Assembly (NCBI GenBank): GCA_038501785.1 | Contig: JBAMJR010000042.1 | Coordinates: 2,951,001 to 3,015,000, forward strand | DNA length: 64,000 nt | DNA from: Myoxocephalus aenaeus | Lineage: Eukaryota; Chordata; Actinopteri; Perciformes; Cottidae | Direction: 5' to 3' | Shown: piece by piece, positions 38,361 through 57,820 of the stretch | How positions within the stretch are numbered: position 1 is the stretch's first letter | How the letters are laid out: every line of letters starts with the position of its first letter | The notes under the pieces: generated by a model | Databases searched by the model: none | What the model was told of the DNA's origin: nothing | What the model saw: the letters and a program-made list of their open reading frames with translations, nothing else | Made by a program: the position numbers and the translations under genes

Positions 38361-41300
38361 TAAATAATAATAATAATTTGTTTTCTTCCTCTCTGTGGTT
38401 GCCACCCTTGCTGGTTGATTTGACTGTATTTCAATGTATTTTGCCGTTATTGACAATTTATGAAATTGTACAAGAAAAAAAAGAAACCGGCTTGGGGAAG
38501 AATAATGTTTTTTTTTCAAAAAGGTTTGGTTTGTTTTTAACGGGATATATATGCTATATTCTATGCAGTATCGCATATAAGTGACAATTTAGATGAATTC
38601 CTTTTCAATTAGCTTAGGCACATCCGCGCTGGAGTGCTTTTAGGCATTGTGTTTGGCGCGTGGGAGGAAACCAACCGAATTTGTAAACCCACCTTTGGTT
38701 CCGCGGGGAGATCAATGCTGACTCCTACAGGCGGTGGGGGGAGTCGCTTCCGTCGAGGCGTGGTGTCGTACCCGGAGACCACTGCATGCGAGGCTTTGTG
38801 CTAACCACTAGGCCACCGCGGCGCCTCTTCAGAATAGAGCATTTCGTTCTATTCTGGTCTATATCTTGGTCTATTAAAAAAATAAACAACTTAATATTGC
38901 GCAACCAGCACGTCGTCCTCGTGTCACGTGACCAAGCCACCGTTGCCGTGTTCACACCAAAAGAGTTGCGAAATATTCGCGCGTCCAGATTACATGTTAA
39001 ATCAATGCACAGACGTGAATGGTTGCGAAAAAGCGGATTTTCCGCCGGGCGGCGCGATAGAGGCCGTGTTCACACCAAAATTCGCAACTCTTTTGGTGTG
39101 AACACGGCATTACTCGGAGACACGCAGAACAAGGCGTTAGGACTTCAGTTAGCGTCCGTTTTCAGCGAATTTAATGGTGTTAAACTACACTTTAATTTCT
39201 TACCTTTCAAGCGAATATCGTTTGAATTATTAGTTAGCTCTGCGGTTGCCCCTGGCTTGTTGGGTTGACTGTATTTCAATGTATTTTGCCGTTATTGACC
39301 ATTCATAAAATAGTTTAAAAAAAACTGAGCAACCGGATATCCGGCTTGGGGGAAGAATACTTTGGAAGAATACTTTATTTAATAAAAAGTTTTTTCTAAC
39401 GGGGGGATATATAGGGGTATTTAGATCAATTCCTAGTTCACAACCGTTGTTGTGCCTTGATTTTGGATGCGTGGGAGGAAACCGTAACGTGTAATCGTAC
39501 CGTGTACCACCTGTTGGAAACCCACACTCACTCGGGGAGACCAAGGAGACTCCACATACATTCGGAGGGGCTCTGTCATCACCATTATCAATTGGATGGG
39601 AGCAGGCCAACCACAGGCGCGGGAAACACCTGACTCACAACTCCCGTCGGAGTCGGAGTCGAACCCTCAACCGAATGTATGACTGGCGAGTGTGCTAACC
39701 ACTTCGCCACCGAGCGGCCCAATCATAAAGAACATGGCGTTCTATTTATCTATTCCGAAATAAACAACTTAATATTGCGCAACCAGCACGTCGAAACGCA
39801 GAGGGACGTGCCGCGTCATCCTCGTGTCACGTGACCAAGCCACCGTTCTTAACTCGGGAGACACGCAGAAACAACCCGGCCAACTCCGGCGTTAGCGCTT
39901 CAGTTAGCGTCCGTTTTCAGCGGATTTAATGGTGTTATACTAAACTTTAACTTCTTACCTTTCAAGCTAATATCGTTTGAATTATTAGAGTTAGCTTTTC
40001 CTTTTACTGGAGCCGGTAAATGGACGCTAACGCTGGTACATTAGCCGTGCGCTGCTCTTGGCCAGAGTCAGACTCACCAAAATGACCATCAACTCTGTCA
40101 ACGCATCCGGGACCGTAGTTCTGTCCTTCACAATAAGATATCACGCTTCAACAACTCCAAACTATGGAATAAAAGCTCCGTCATTTCCATTTAAATGTGT
40201 ACCATACCACCACCTGCTGGATGTTTTGTTAAACTCATGTCAGTCTGGCAACACAGCAGCTGATTCATGGTGTTTCTTACATGCTCAAAGGGGTATAAAA
40301 CCAGTAAATTAATGTAAAATGTTGAATAGAACGTTGGTCTGCCTTTTGGGGGGGAAAATATACTACGACATATACGACTATATTCTGGACGAAGAGCTTG
40401 ACTTCATGTGCCTAACAGAAACCTGGCATAAACCAGGGGTTTATGCCATAACATGTTTTTTTACCATATGAATTCCCTTGGAAATGACCTAAATAAGTGC
40501 AAATGTAACAGCAGGACGTGTATAGAAGACAGCAGGACGTGTGTCAGGGAGATCAGGACTAAAGGCAACAGTACCTGGGGTGGCCATTTCTCTGGAATCA
40601 TTATGACGTTTTCTGGACATATTTTTCTTCTCTATGACTGATAACTTAGACTGATAAGCTCTGGTATCAAGGAGGAAATCGGCGCAGCTAACGATTGCCA
40701 ACGCAGTGTTTCCCCTAGGTTTACAGCTTCGAGGGGGGGGGGGCAGCGGCGACGACGACGACACAAACACTTAAAGCAGTGGTTCTCAAACCTTTTCTGT
40801 AAATATCATTTTGTGACTCCATATGTGCTTTTATAAATAACAGAATAAAGAAAATTGCAATCACTTTCAAGTAAATCAGCCAGAAGCCGCAAGGAATCGC
40901 CGACTCCGTCAATGCATAAGTTACTGGGATTGTAATATTAAATCACTGTCTCAAATGTATGTGCCTATTTTTTCGTTTTAACAATTTAACCTCATTTCAG
41001 TTGCAACCCCAGTGGAGCTAAAAGAATGGGAGCAAGTTAAAACAAATACAAGAACATAGTTCAAAGCGCTCAGTAAGTTTATTATAATATCGTCCAGGCT
41101 ACATGTATGATGTGAACAATATTATACAATTATCCTTCTATTGTGAAAGTAACTTGAGTAACGTTGGGGTTGGGTCCCCCCCCCCCCCCACAGTGGATAG
41201 TGAGACCCTCAGGGTCACGCTGCTACCTAGACCAATGCCATCCGTGATAGAGGTAACAGTAAATTCAAACTGTCATACACTTACAGGCAATCTGTTGGTG

Positions 41301-41820
41301 CTGATCATGCATTAAAGAGGAAGAAATCTTTTGCCACTTCTCATGTCGGCCACTGAGGAGGCAACAGATGAAGAGACGCTCTCTGGAGCGCTGCTCTTAC
41401 TATCCGTGCGCCTTCCTCAACGGGATTCTGTAGAAATGGGCAGGCCGTTTTTCCAAGACAATGATTGGCCAGTAGGCGTCTTCTATACCCGCTGAGATCT
41501 TATCCGGGAACTTAACCTGCTCCGGAGCAGGTTAGGCGTTCAGCGTAAGTTACCGGGGCAACGTACCCCGCTAAGAAGTGAACCAGCTTCGTGAGACGGA
41601 AAACCCAGAGTTAATCCAGAAGTTACCTCGCTAAAACGAAATCCAGCTTCGTGAGACAGGCCTCTGCTGTGGGTTCAGAGAGCTGCTCCGGTGCGAGGAG
41701 AACTCCGGTTGTTCCTCATATCAGAGCTGCTGTTGCCATCTTCACCCTGGGAGCGTTTAAAACGCAGATATAGCGGTCTGCTTTTCACGCGACATATTTT
41801 TTGACGCTCTCTGTCCGCTG

Positions 41821-41868
<48 letters not shown>

Positions 41869-43693
41869 ACGCACGTGTCTGTGCGCACGCACGTGTCTGT
41901 GCGCATCGGGGCGGAATTCCGCCATGCGCGATACAGAGATCAGAGAAGTGTTAAACCATGTAGAGACATAAATGACAAGCAGATTGGATAAGATCAATAA
42001 AATACGGCCGTTTAGTTTGTTTAATAACAGAACAAGTTGTAGACCTGTTCTATAGGAAAGAGAAACTTAAATGACGACTTGTGATCTGGAGCTATCGAAA
42101 ATTACAGGGGGGCGCCCCGCCCCCCTATTATAACGGTGGGGGAAACACTGCAACGTAAACGAAGCGATCTTTTACTCACTTGTTGAAAAGGGAGTCACCA
42201 AGCCTGTAACAGGACGATAGCTCTGCATGAAATGGGGACGGCGGGAAAATAATAAGTTACACTAATGTCGGGTGAAATCCACCCGAAAATATTTTACCCT
42301 CTATCACTAACGTCGGGTGAAAAACACCCGAACACGTCTCTGCTGGAAAAACCAGCGAACGGCGCAGAGAGACACGCCCACCTTCAATAACGTCTGTGAG
42401 AAGCCTGAAGCTACACAAGGACCCACGGAACTCAGACAAAAGCAACACAATGAAAATAACGTAAACACAATCGCTCGGGTGAAAATCACCCGACGTTAGT
42501 GTTCTAAGGTTAATGAAGCATGTCCCCTTGGCTATAACTACATGGAGAAAGCCCGCAGCTCTGGTCGTGGTGGTGGACTAGCCATCATGGGCTGAACTAA
42601 AACTGTCTCCTCTGCCAATGCCTGATCTTTCCTCTCTGGAATGCCTGGCCTTCAAATGCAAATCTCCATACTCCATGAGAGTGCTTCTCATATACCGTCC
42701 TCCAAAACCAAACTTTTCTACCTGAGATAAGTGATCTCCTCACCTCACTCTGCACTATGTCAACTAATATTGTCATTGTTGGTGATTTTAAATATCCATG
42801 ACGACAACCCCTCCTGTCAGTTTGCAGCAGATTTCCTGAGTGTGCTTGAGTGTCTTGGCCTGCAGCAGCATGTTGAGGTTCCTACTCACACCAAGATCCT
42901 ACTGGATCTGGTTATCACTGACTCTGCTCCCATCAGTAACCTACAGGTTTATGATCTCGGTGTGTCCGACCACAAGGTGGTCTCAATGGCCTTGACTTTT
43001 ATGCTGCCTACAATTAGATCTAAGCTTCAAATGTCTTTCCGGAACTGGAAAAGCATTGACTCAGTCACTATGACCATGGATCTCCAGCTTATCAATGCCG
43101 TGCTTATGGAACAGTCTCCCTGACCACCTAAGGGCAACTCAGACACTGGACTCTTTTAAGACTGGCCTAAACACCTTTTTATTCAGGAAAGCGTTTTGGA
43201 CTTTGTGTTAAGTCACTGTCAGCTATTTCTTTTTAATTATACTTTGTTTTTAACTATGTTTTAACTGTTTTTATTTGTTTTACTTACTGTATATTGGCTC
43301 TGTGGCACTGAGATTGTTTTGAATGAAAGGTGCGTTACAAATAAAATGCAATATTATTATTATTATAATTATCACATCTGCGCTGTGTGTATTCGCAGGT
43401 GTCTGAAGGGAAGGTGGATAAAGCCACAGGGATCTTCTACAAGGCCTTACAGAACATTCCTTGGGCTAAGGTGAGCTACAGACGTGATGTTCCCTCACAG
43501 CAGCTGACCTCTGTCTACTTCATTCTTAAATTGTACATATATTAAGTGTGTGTGTGTGTGTGATCAGGGTCTGTACATGGACGCAGTGCAGCTGTTCCCT
43601 GAACATCTGCAGGAGTTTGTAGATCTGATGACGGAGAAAGAACTCCGACTCCGACTGCCTCTCGAAGAACTGGATATACTACTGGAGGACTGA
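27648..43693 (+). CDS. nrde2: NRDE2, nuclear RNA-surveillance factor with HAT-like repeats (complete, about 1201 aa)
   Basis: NRDE2 binds the exosome helicase MTR4 in nuclear speckles and restrains RNA decay; it also supports splicing (established for human). Exons: 27648-27708, 28505-28610, 29025-29213, 29325-29465, 29690-29949, 30043-30281, 30942-31166, 31371-31560, 31801-31934, 33166-33286, 33379-33551, 33647-33818, 33939-34159, 34278-34761, 35772-36181, 36338-36477, 37334-37475, 43399-43470, 43568-43693. The total is 3606 nt, close to the human protein (1164 aa). Features in order: MALFPAFAEL start, Lys-rich nuclear segment (exon 3), conserved FSWLDDLKSP block (exon 4), a Q14 tract (exon 6), and an acidic E/D run (exon 11). 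HAT-type helices follow, such as WQEYAHLEWMLGNLEEARKVF (exon 14) and LWRMYMHF (exon 17). AATAAA signals follow at about 43865 and 43947. The 5.9-kb intron 17 is full of transposon remains. Confidence 0.96.
28285..28310. repeat. Perfect 12-bp inverted repeat, 2-nt loop
   Basis: CCATCGAGGATC, CT, then its exact reverse complement, in nrde2 intron 1. Confidence 0.95.
30123..30164 (+). repeat. (CAG)14 coding for poly-Gln in nrde2 exon 6
   Basis: Fourteen uninterrupted CAG codons give Q14 between GKG and DTQTG of NRDE2. Being in frame and pure, it is likely length-polymorphic. Confidence 0.95.
31623..31661. repeat. Perfect 17-bp inverted repeat, 5-nt loop
   Basis: CGCTGGTGACGAAACTG at 31623-31639 pairs exactly with 31645-31661 in nrde2 intron 8. 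Confidence 0.95.
31935..33165. other. nrde2 intron 9, no gene
   Basis: Starts with a (CA)n run at 31937-31979 directly after the splice donor. The rest shows no recognised element. Confidence 0.5.
35404..35470. repeat. (AAT)n with LINE/SINE-type tail
   Basis: A short AAT array abuts TTTATTTGTATAGCGCTTTACA, a widespread fish retroelement 3' motif. A similar motif occurs at 38030-38070. Confidence 0.55.
37973..38070. repeat. (TTA)n array with TATATAGCGCTTTTCTAGAT retroelement tail
   Basis: A TTA run at about 37973-38012 is followed by inverted AAT units and TTATATAGCGCTTTTC, a retroelement end signature, in nrde2 intron 17. A second TTA run lies at 38320-38360. Confidence 0.6.
38398..40000. 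repeat. Two diverged same-direction copies of a ~0.8-kb repeat in tandem
   Basis: Copy A (38398-39240) and copy B (39243-40000) share, in order: GTATTTCAATGTATTTTGCCG (38425 and 39270), GCGTGGGAGGAAACC (38658 and 39469), a minus-strand tRNA-like head with GCTAACCAC (38802 and 39694), TTAATATTGCGCAACCAGCACG (38891 and 39771), and a terminal AATATCGTTTGAATTATTAG (39216 and 39968). Copy A alone carries a MITE at 38945-39108. The repeat is a composite of SINE-like and unknown sequence. Confidence 0.75.
38945..39108. mobile_element. MITE with perfect 28-bp inverted ends
   Basis: 38945-38972 (GCCGTGTTCACACCAAAAG...) is the exact reverse complement of 39081-39108. An extra internal copy of the terminus at 39063-39080 makes the right end a hairpin by itself. 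Copy B of the surrounding repeat lacks the insertion at the corresponding place (39841-39850), giving an empty-site comparison. Confidence 0.8.
40704..42150. mobile_element. Non-autonomous hAT element (CAGTGTTTCCCC termini) inside the LINE
   Basis: CAGTGTTTCCCC at 40704 is matched by GGGGGAAACACTG ending at 42150. No transposase is readable. A second hAT-like terminus (CAGTGGTTCTCAAAC, about 40777) suggests further nesting. The element includes a perfect 22-bp palindrome at 41513-41534 and a (GT)n array at about 41823-41865. Confidence 0.7.
42306..42500. mobile_element. MITE with hairpin-forming inverted ends
   Basis: CACTAACGTCGGGTG near 42306 is the inverse of CACCCGACGTTAGTG ending near 42502. 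Each end is itself a TCGGGTG...CACCCGA mini-palindrome, and another copy of the left end sits at about 42263. Confidence 0.65.
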
Positions 43694-44620
43694 AAACACA
43701 CACACTTCATTCAAGAACATGAGTTTGCTTTACTGGCAACATGCCAATGTCGGCACACTTAATGGCAAGAAAAGGAGACACACATACACTCAGATAAATA
43801 CACACATTTAAAGAGTGAACTAATGATTATCATTTGTACATGTGTTTTAGTACCAGATACTGTTAATAAATATATTATTCTAATGTGCTGTGTTGTATGC
43901 TGTGTAGGTTCGCTTATGCATACCTTTTTTTGTGCGTTTAAATTTAATAAAATATCATATTTTAAAAGTTCATGACATGTTTATATTGGATGTGATTGCA
44001 AAGGGCAACTGCACATTAGAGACTAATACAATTAATTGTAAATTAATACTGAGATAAATGAGAAAAAAAATTACTTGAAAATGCCACGTAGGCATTTCAC
44101 TGTGAATGTTAAAATGCATATGCCTCAACTTGTTAATAATGCTTTGGACACTCCTGTTTTAGGAGTCACCAAAGGATAATGAGGTAAAATGACACCTTGG
44201 TGATGGACGATCCCAGTAACCAAGAATAGAAAAGAATAGGCTGGCAGTGTCAAGTTCAGGAAGTTTTCACTTTTTTAAAAGTGAGTTCTAGCTTTCAGTT
44301 ATTTTGTATCTTCAATTTCATCATATGAAAAGTACTTCTGCAAAATCTGATGCCAAGTTTAACAATGCATTGCTATATTTGTTGTTCATTTAAATCATCT
44401 AATTTTAAAATTTCCAATTTTAACAACGGGAATTCAGTCTCAGTTTTAAGCTTATATGTCTTATATTTTTTTTTCATTCACTTTCTCGACTCACCTGTGA
44501 ATTACCTGGAAGGGTCACCCGCCCTATTTTTTGTCACTCATAACGCAGCACATACTACACACATAAACTAGCGGTGGAGTCGCTCCCTCCTTCCGTCGTT
44601 GCCGCGCCGTGGTTTGACGC
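43694..44620. other. nrde2 3'UTR and intergenic region
   Basis: Holds nrde2 poly(A) signals near 43865 and 43947, then AT-rich sequence with no recognised gene. Confidence 0.55.
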
Positions 44621-44634
44621 ATTGCAGATCCGCC

Positions 44635-44845
44635 CTGGCCAATCAGCGGTCTCTGTACATGTGCAGAATATTGCAGGTCTCTTCTATCCAATCAGAATCC
44701 ACCTCTCAAATGCAAAACCCCAACTTCCCCAGTGCCGTCAACCCGAATATATCCTTCCGCCTGAATAAAAACCTGTGCAACACAAGCTAGTCCGTTACTT
44801 TGACACTTTAGACAGATTAAAAAACTAGTATAAATAGACACGAGA
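44635..44845 (+). promoter_or_regulatory. Orphan promoter-like cluster: two CCAATCAG boxes, an ATGCAAAA motif and a TATAAATAG box
   Basis: CCAATCAG occurs at about 44638 and 44687, ATGCAAAA at about 44709 and GTATAAATAG at about 44828. No ORF follows for 1 kb until the calmodulin ATG at 45853. It may be a distal calmodulin promoter or a relic. Confidence 0.35.
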
Positions 44846-45852
44846 AACCTCTCGCCTTTTTCTTTAAAGTCGAACGACCACTATTAAGAACGACTCAATG
44901 TAATAAAAGTCAGGCAGAGTTCTCCTCACTAGCCTGCATTTTATGACAATAAAAACATACAGCCTATTACTGTGATAAAGAAGACTAATTTTTTTGCCTG
45001 AAAATGCAATATTTGTTACGACTATTTAATTGTTAATGATGATGCTCCACACACATTTTTATTAGGCCTACAATGTCAAGCCTGTTGCAGTTAATCAGAC
45101 GCACTAATATTGTGTGTCTATGATCTCGATGCTCAATGATGGGTTCCAGATAGTCTGTTTTATGACTGCATACATATGAACAGAAAAGTGGACTTCATTT
45201 AATTTGGTATCACCTTAGCCTAGTTACACACCTGTCGATGTCTCTAAACTCTGAATACACAGAATCAAGTGGGGCTTGGGGCAAAGCAGACAACTGACCA
45301 GGTTCACTGCATGTCCTATTTGTTGTGCATATTCCTAATACAATTACGTTTAAACACATCGGAACAAACGGTGACAGAGTATACAGCGCACAGAGGACGT
45401 TATATATGGTGTCAGTAGTTGGTGGTCAGCACATTCTAGCCCAAAGACCTCCAGAAGTTAATCCAGTCTTCCACAGCATGCAAACCCTTTCACAAATAAT
45501 CGTATTCAGCATTCACTGGCTTTAAAAAAAGAATATTTTTAACTAAGAAACCCGAATAATTAAGAGCAACATCCTTTTATAAAACACATAAAACATAACA
45601 CCTCCATAGACGGGTACGCGCACATCAGTAAGCTTGTATGCGTTCACACGTGTGTGCGTGCGTGCACGTTTGAAGAGACGGAGCCAGGACGCCGCACTGA
45701 TTTAGAGACTTCCCTAGTGCGGAGGAATACAGTGATCCGTACAGCGGTGGTTCGTCCTGCCTGCCCGCCTCCAGCCAGCCTTGCTCAGCGGCAACCTTCC
45801 ATTTCCTATCTCCCTGTAGCGTTAGCAGACCGGGCTCCCGACTCAAACAGAC

Positions 45853-53930
<8,078 letters not shown>

Positions 53931-54947
53931 ACTGGGCTCACATTGAAGACAAAGAATCAGTCAAATGTTTCACTTACCTCTTATTGCAAAAATCTACATT
54001 TATTCATACTGTTCTGTATAGACTGAATGTTGGAAAACTGATAATCTGTCCATATTCACAAGCTCAAAAAAGGTAAAAATAAATAAATAAAAAGACAAAG
54101 AAAAATTCTAAATGAATCTATCTGCATGTACTGGCTTGTATTCCCTGCCCCCAGCGCTGAGCTGCCCAATCAGATCTCAACCTTTTAGCCAAGCAGCCTC
54201 TCTGCAGCTGGTTGGTTTGGCCACTGCACCTCCGCTTCCTGGTTCCATCTGCCTGATTTCATGATGATTATATGGGATGGCCAATGGCCTTTCTTCTATG
54301 ACTTCCTGTTTTCTTTTTTCTGTTCTTCATGCATGCAGCTTTACATGGGTTACTGTTGAGAGCCCAACGGCAGAAGGCTGTTGGCCTTAGGTTGGCCTGG
54401 GACCCACAGAGAGGAGGGAGGGTTGGTTGACAGATGGATGGGAGTAAACCCGCGGAACCTTTGCAGTTTGCTTACCTAAATGAAGTCAGTGACAACAGAG
54501 ATATTTTTAAGAAATATTTTAAAATGGAATAACTCATTTTAGATTCTGTGTTTCTGGCATGTCAGGATACTCGCTTTATCCTCTGTGTGTTTACCTTTTT
54601 TGAGGGGGAAGCTTGGGTGGGGCATAGATTTGAGCCTGTTGGGTGGGCTTTAAAGGGGATGATATACAAGAGCGACTTTGAGGCAATGTGGCTGTCACTG
54701 AAGCTCGCTTCAGGGCGGTATATTGCCTCAAAGGTGGCACTTGTATTAATGATTCTACAGGGTGTTAATTTCAGTTTAGTGGGACAGGGTCGGTGCTTTG
54801 CGGCATTTCTATCTTGTGTTTGTGTGTGTGTGTGTGTGTGAGTGTGCGTGTGGGTGCGGCGAGGCCCGGCCCAGTCCAACTGTTCTGTTCAGTTCAGTTG
54901 ATCTGCATTCCAAGTTGTACATGCTAGTCTTTACATTTTGTTTTTCC

Positions 54948-54953
54948 AATAAA
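54948..54953 (+). terminator. Calmodulin poly(A) signal
   Basis: AATAAA about 1 kb after the calmodulin stop, followed by a TGTGTTT-containing stretch near 54985. The 3'UTR contains a (GT)n run at about 54819-54840. Confidence 0.75.
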
Positions 54954-54989
54954 ATCTCATGAAGTAACATCTCGTACTGGGTCTTGTGT

Positions 54990-55381
54990 TTATTCTCGGT
55001 GAAGGCAGATTCTGTGGGGGAGGTGCTGCTTTAAAATGACTCATCTGTGCTACTTATGGCATGCTATGTCTTTCTGGGAGTGTGTAAGTTGGTCAGCCTT
55101 TACATTCTTAAATCTAAATGAGGATCAGGAGATCAGAAACACTAGACAAGAACATAAACGTACCACAAAAAGTTGCAACTAGTCTGTCTTTCGAGTATTT
55201 GCATAGCAACTAAGTGATTGCAACAGATTACATCAGATCAGTACAATGTCACACCTTTTTTATAGGAGGGAAAAGTTGTTTTAAAGGAGGATTTCTAAAA
55301 TATGGGACTTTCCAAAACTCTGAACTAACAAGCGAGTGTCCCAAACACTGACGATAATGAACACCGACATGTTCCCACCAA

Positions 55382-55426
<45 letters not shown>

Positions 55427-56121
55427 TGTGGAGGGGTGTCACAAGGACTTCTCCAGATCGTTGAAAACGTCTGTCTGCAAATGAGGAGGTGTTGCTAGGC
55501 AACAGCCAGGCATGGGGTGGGTGGATTTTGAAGGAGAAGGAGCGGAAAACTTGGGAGTTTGAGGAGAGAGCAAGATAGGGGAGGTTGAAAGACAATAATA
55601 GAAACCCATGACTTGCGGGAGGGGAAGAGAACGAAGGATGAAAAGAGAACCGATTCACAGTGCATCTTAAAACTCATAAAATCCTCCTCCTCAAATACCT
55701 CCCTCCCTCCTCTGAATCAGAAGCTGCTGCTCTGGCTTTCTTCAGCAGATGAAGCCAGTGGCAGTCGTCGTACAGTCAAACAAAGACGAAGAAGACTTCA
55801 GTATGCGCTTAATGACCGGGGAGCTGAGTCAATAAGAAGTAGAACTTCATGTTTGCACAGATGGCACTTCTGAGAATAAATCCAATGCAGCTGATGTCGA
55901 CGATGGCATTGGTGAAGCAGACGGACATAGCGACGTAGCGATGGGAGGAAAGACTGAGACGCAGTCAGTGGCTGCAGTTATGTAACGGTCTGAAGTGTAT
56001 TAATATCTCTTTAATATATCTCACTGCTCGCTATTAGCTGTTAACGGGGTCTCCAATCCAGAGGGTGTTCTCTCACATTTGCCTCAAATTAATCTTGCGC
56101 ACACATTTACAAACGGCGTAT

Positions 56122-56187
<66 letters not shown>

Positions 56188-56261
56188 CCTAGCTGCAGCT
56201 TTCAACCACATAAATATTTCAGTTTTTCACCTGATGGCTAGAAGAATGAAGTGGGGAGCAG

Positions 56262-56297
<36 letters not shown>

Positions 56298-57820
56298 ATG
56301 ACATACTATACTATGACTTTTATGAAAGATGTTATGACGTACTATGACTTTGACAGTTTTCACAATGTACTATATCATGACATGTTTTATAGCACGTTTT
56401 TAACGTTGAATAAGACATTAAAAGTCCCGGATGTGTATTTCTATATATTACTTTGTGTATATCTGCAGCTGTTTGTGTACTGGCTGTGAAAACAAATACA
56501 CCTCTGGGACAAATAAATCCTTGTACTCACCATTTCATTTTACCGAAGCAAACACAGTAAAATATACAAACTAAATGTACTCCTTGCAAAAGATTGTGTG
56601 AACATGTCTGATTACTGCGTCACTGTTGGGGAAGTTAATATTATGAACATGTTTATATTATGTGTCTCCACTTTTGAGGATTTTCATGCTTTTCAAATAA
56701 GTTAAAGAATTATAATGTGAACATGGAAGTAAATTATGAATAATACATGACTAAATCCTGAGACTTAACATGCTGGGACCAAGCTGAGCTACAATATTTA
56801 TACCCAACAGTGATAATTAATAACAAAACATTATAATTGATCTTGCATTCGAAATGATTTAATCAGCCGTCAGATGAAATGTAATGCAGCTAAAAGTACA
56901 ACATTCCATTATACATTATTTATAATCAATGTGTCATCAAAAGACCAACATCAGCCTCATATAGTGTACAGTGGGATGAGGTCATGACCTTCAAGGGGGA
57001 CTAAGTGTTAGGTGTTACCTGAGGATCCAGCCGTGGCGGGGGAGGTTGTGTGTGTGAGGCTGAGCTGGGCCTTCCTGACACTCTAGGACAAAGCCCGTCA
57101 GCGGCGTAATCCTCTAATAACAAACACACAGAGCAGGACACGCCTACCCGGTGACAGACGCACACCGGAGAAAGTAACGCACACCATTGTGACCGAGGTC
57201 ACAGCGAGAGGGAACGCCATACAGAGACGCACGTGTTGGCACGAACCAGAATATTAAGGCTTTAAATAAAACATCTCTCATCTGAGCATATGGTAGGAGC
57301 AGAAGACCGTTTTTAAGGAACACCATACTATGACTTCTATGTCTTTATAATGACAATACTATGGCATAGCATGACATCTTTTAGTGCATATGACTATGAC
57401 TTTCAGTTTTTTTATATTCAATATATCAAGTACAACAAACAGACAACACATTAATTTAACCACTTTTATTATTTCTGTCATTATCATCCTAGTTTCATTT
57501 CATTCACATACTATATATTCTCCAAAAAAGGGTTGGCAATTTTGAGAATATTGCAAGAGTGTGTGAGGATTTCAACAAAATCAAAAACGTGTTTTTATGA
57601 CATACTATGATTTTTTTACGAGATTTTTTTAATGAAATACTATGGCTTTAAAAAAAAACTGATTCCAGCATCAATGTTTTCAATACATCACATACAGCAA
57701 ACAGACAAGTCGTCCCACGTTTTGAAGCACTTTTATTTCCTCCGTCATTGTAATCCTAACTTCAGTCGTTCGTTTACTGCACAAAGGACTCGCTGACTGA
57801 GCTCACATCAACAAACTGAA
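54990..57820. other. Tail-to-tail calm1/ttc7b intergenic region with simple repeats
   Basis: Contains (GT)n at about 55385-55425, (CA)n at 56122-56185 and (GT)n at about 56263-56295. No gene was recognised; the 86-aa ORF near 55613 lacks family features. Confidence 0.55.
56287..57770. repeat. Degenerate TATGACATACTATGACTTTT-type repeat and a duplicated ~180-bp unit
   Basis: ACTATGACTTT-like words recur at about 56305, 56340, 57328, 57395 and 57605, and again at 61900 within ttc7b. Two related units at about 57420-57500 and 57660-57770 share CAAACAGACAA...CACTTTTATT...GTCATT(A/G)T(C/A)ATCCTA. Confidence 0.55.

Larger units (their letters stand above)
40330..43375 (+). mobile_element. Decayed jockey/CR1/Rex-type non-LTR LINE, interrupted by DNA elements
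   Basis: AP-endonuclease motifs are readable: LDFMCLTETWHKPG at about 40398-40440, then after a 2-kb insertion SSGRGGGLAI (about 42550), IVIVGDF (about 42770), LDLVITDS and VSDHKVVS (about 42900-42990). RT is missing. The 3' end encodes WNSLP..LR..QTLDSFKTGL...FLFRKAF (about 43105-43200) and ends in an AATAAA-(TTA)n tail near 43375. Stops and frame breaks make it a pseudo-element. Confidence 0.75.

Noticed and set aside
38786..39268. 160-aa ORF in the duplicated repeat
   Set aside because: It runs across a MITE and SINE-like sequence, and copy B does not preserve the frame.
38600..39720. tRNA-like sequences on the minus strand
   Set aside because: They resemble box A/B of tRNA but are embedded in the duplicated retroelement-like repeats and lack a full cloverleaf, so they are SINE heads, not tRNA genes.
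55613..55873. 86-aa basic ORF between calm1 and ttc7b
   Set aside because: No family motif, no poly(A) or splice context, and surrounding sequence is simple-repeat rich.
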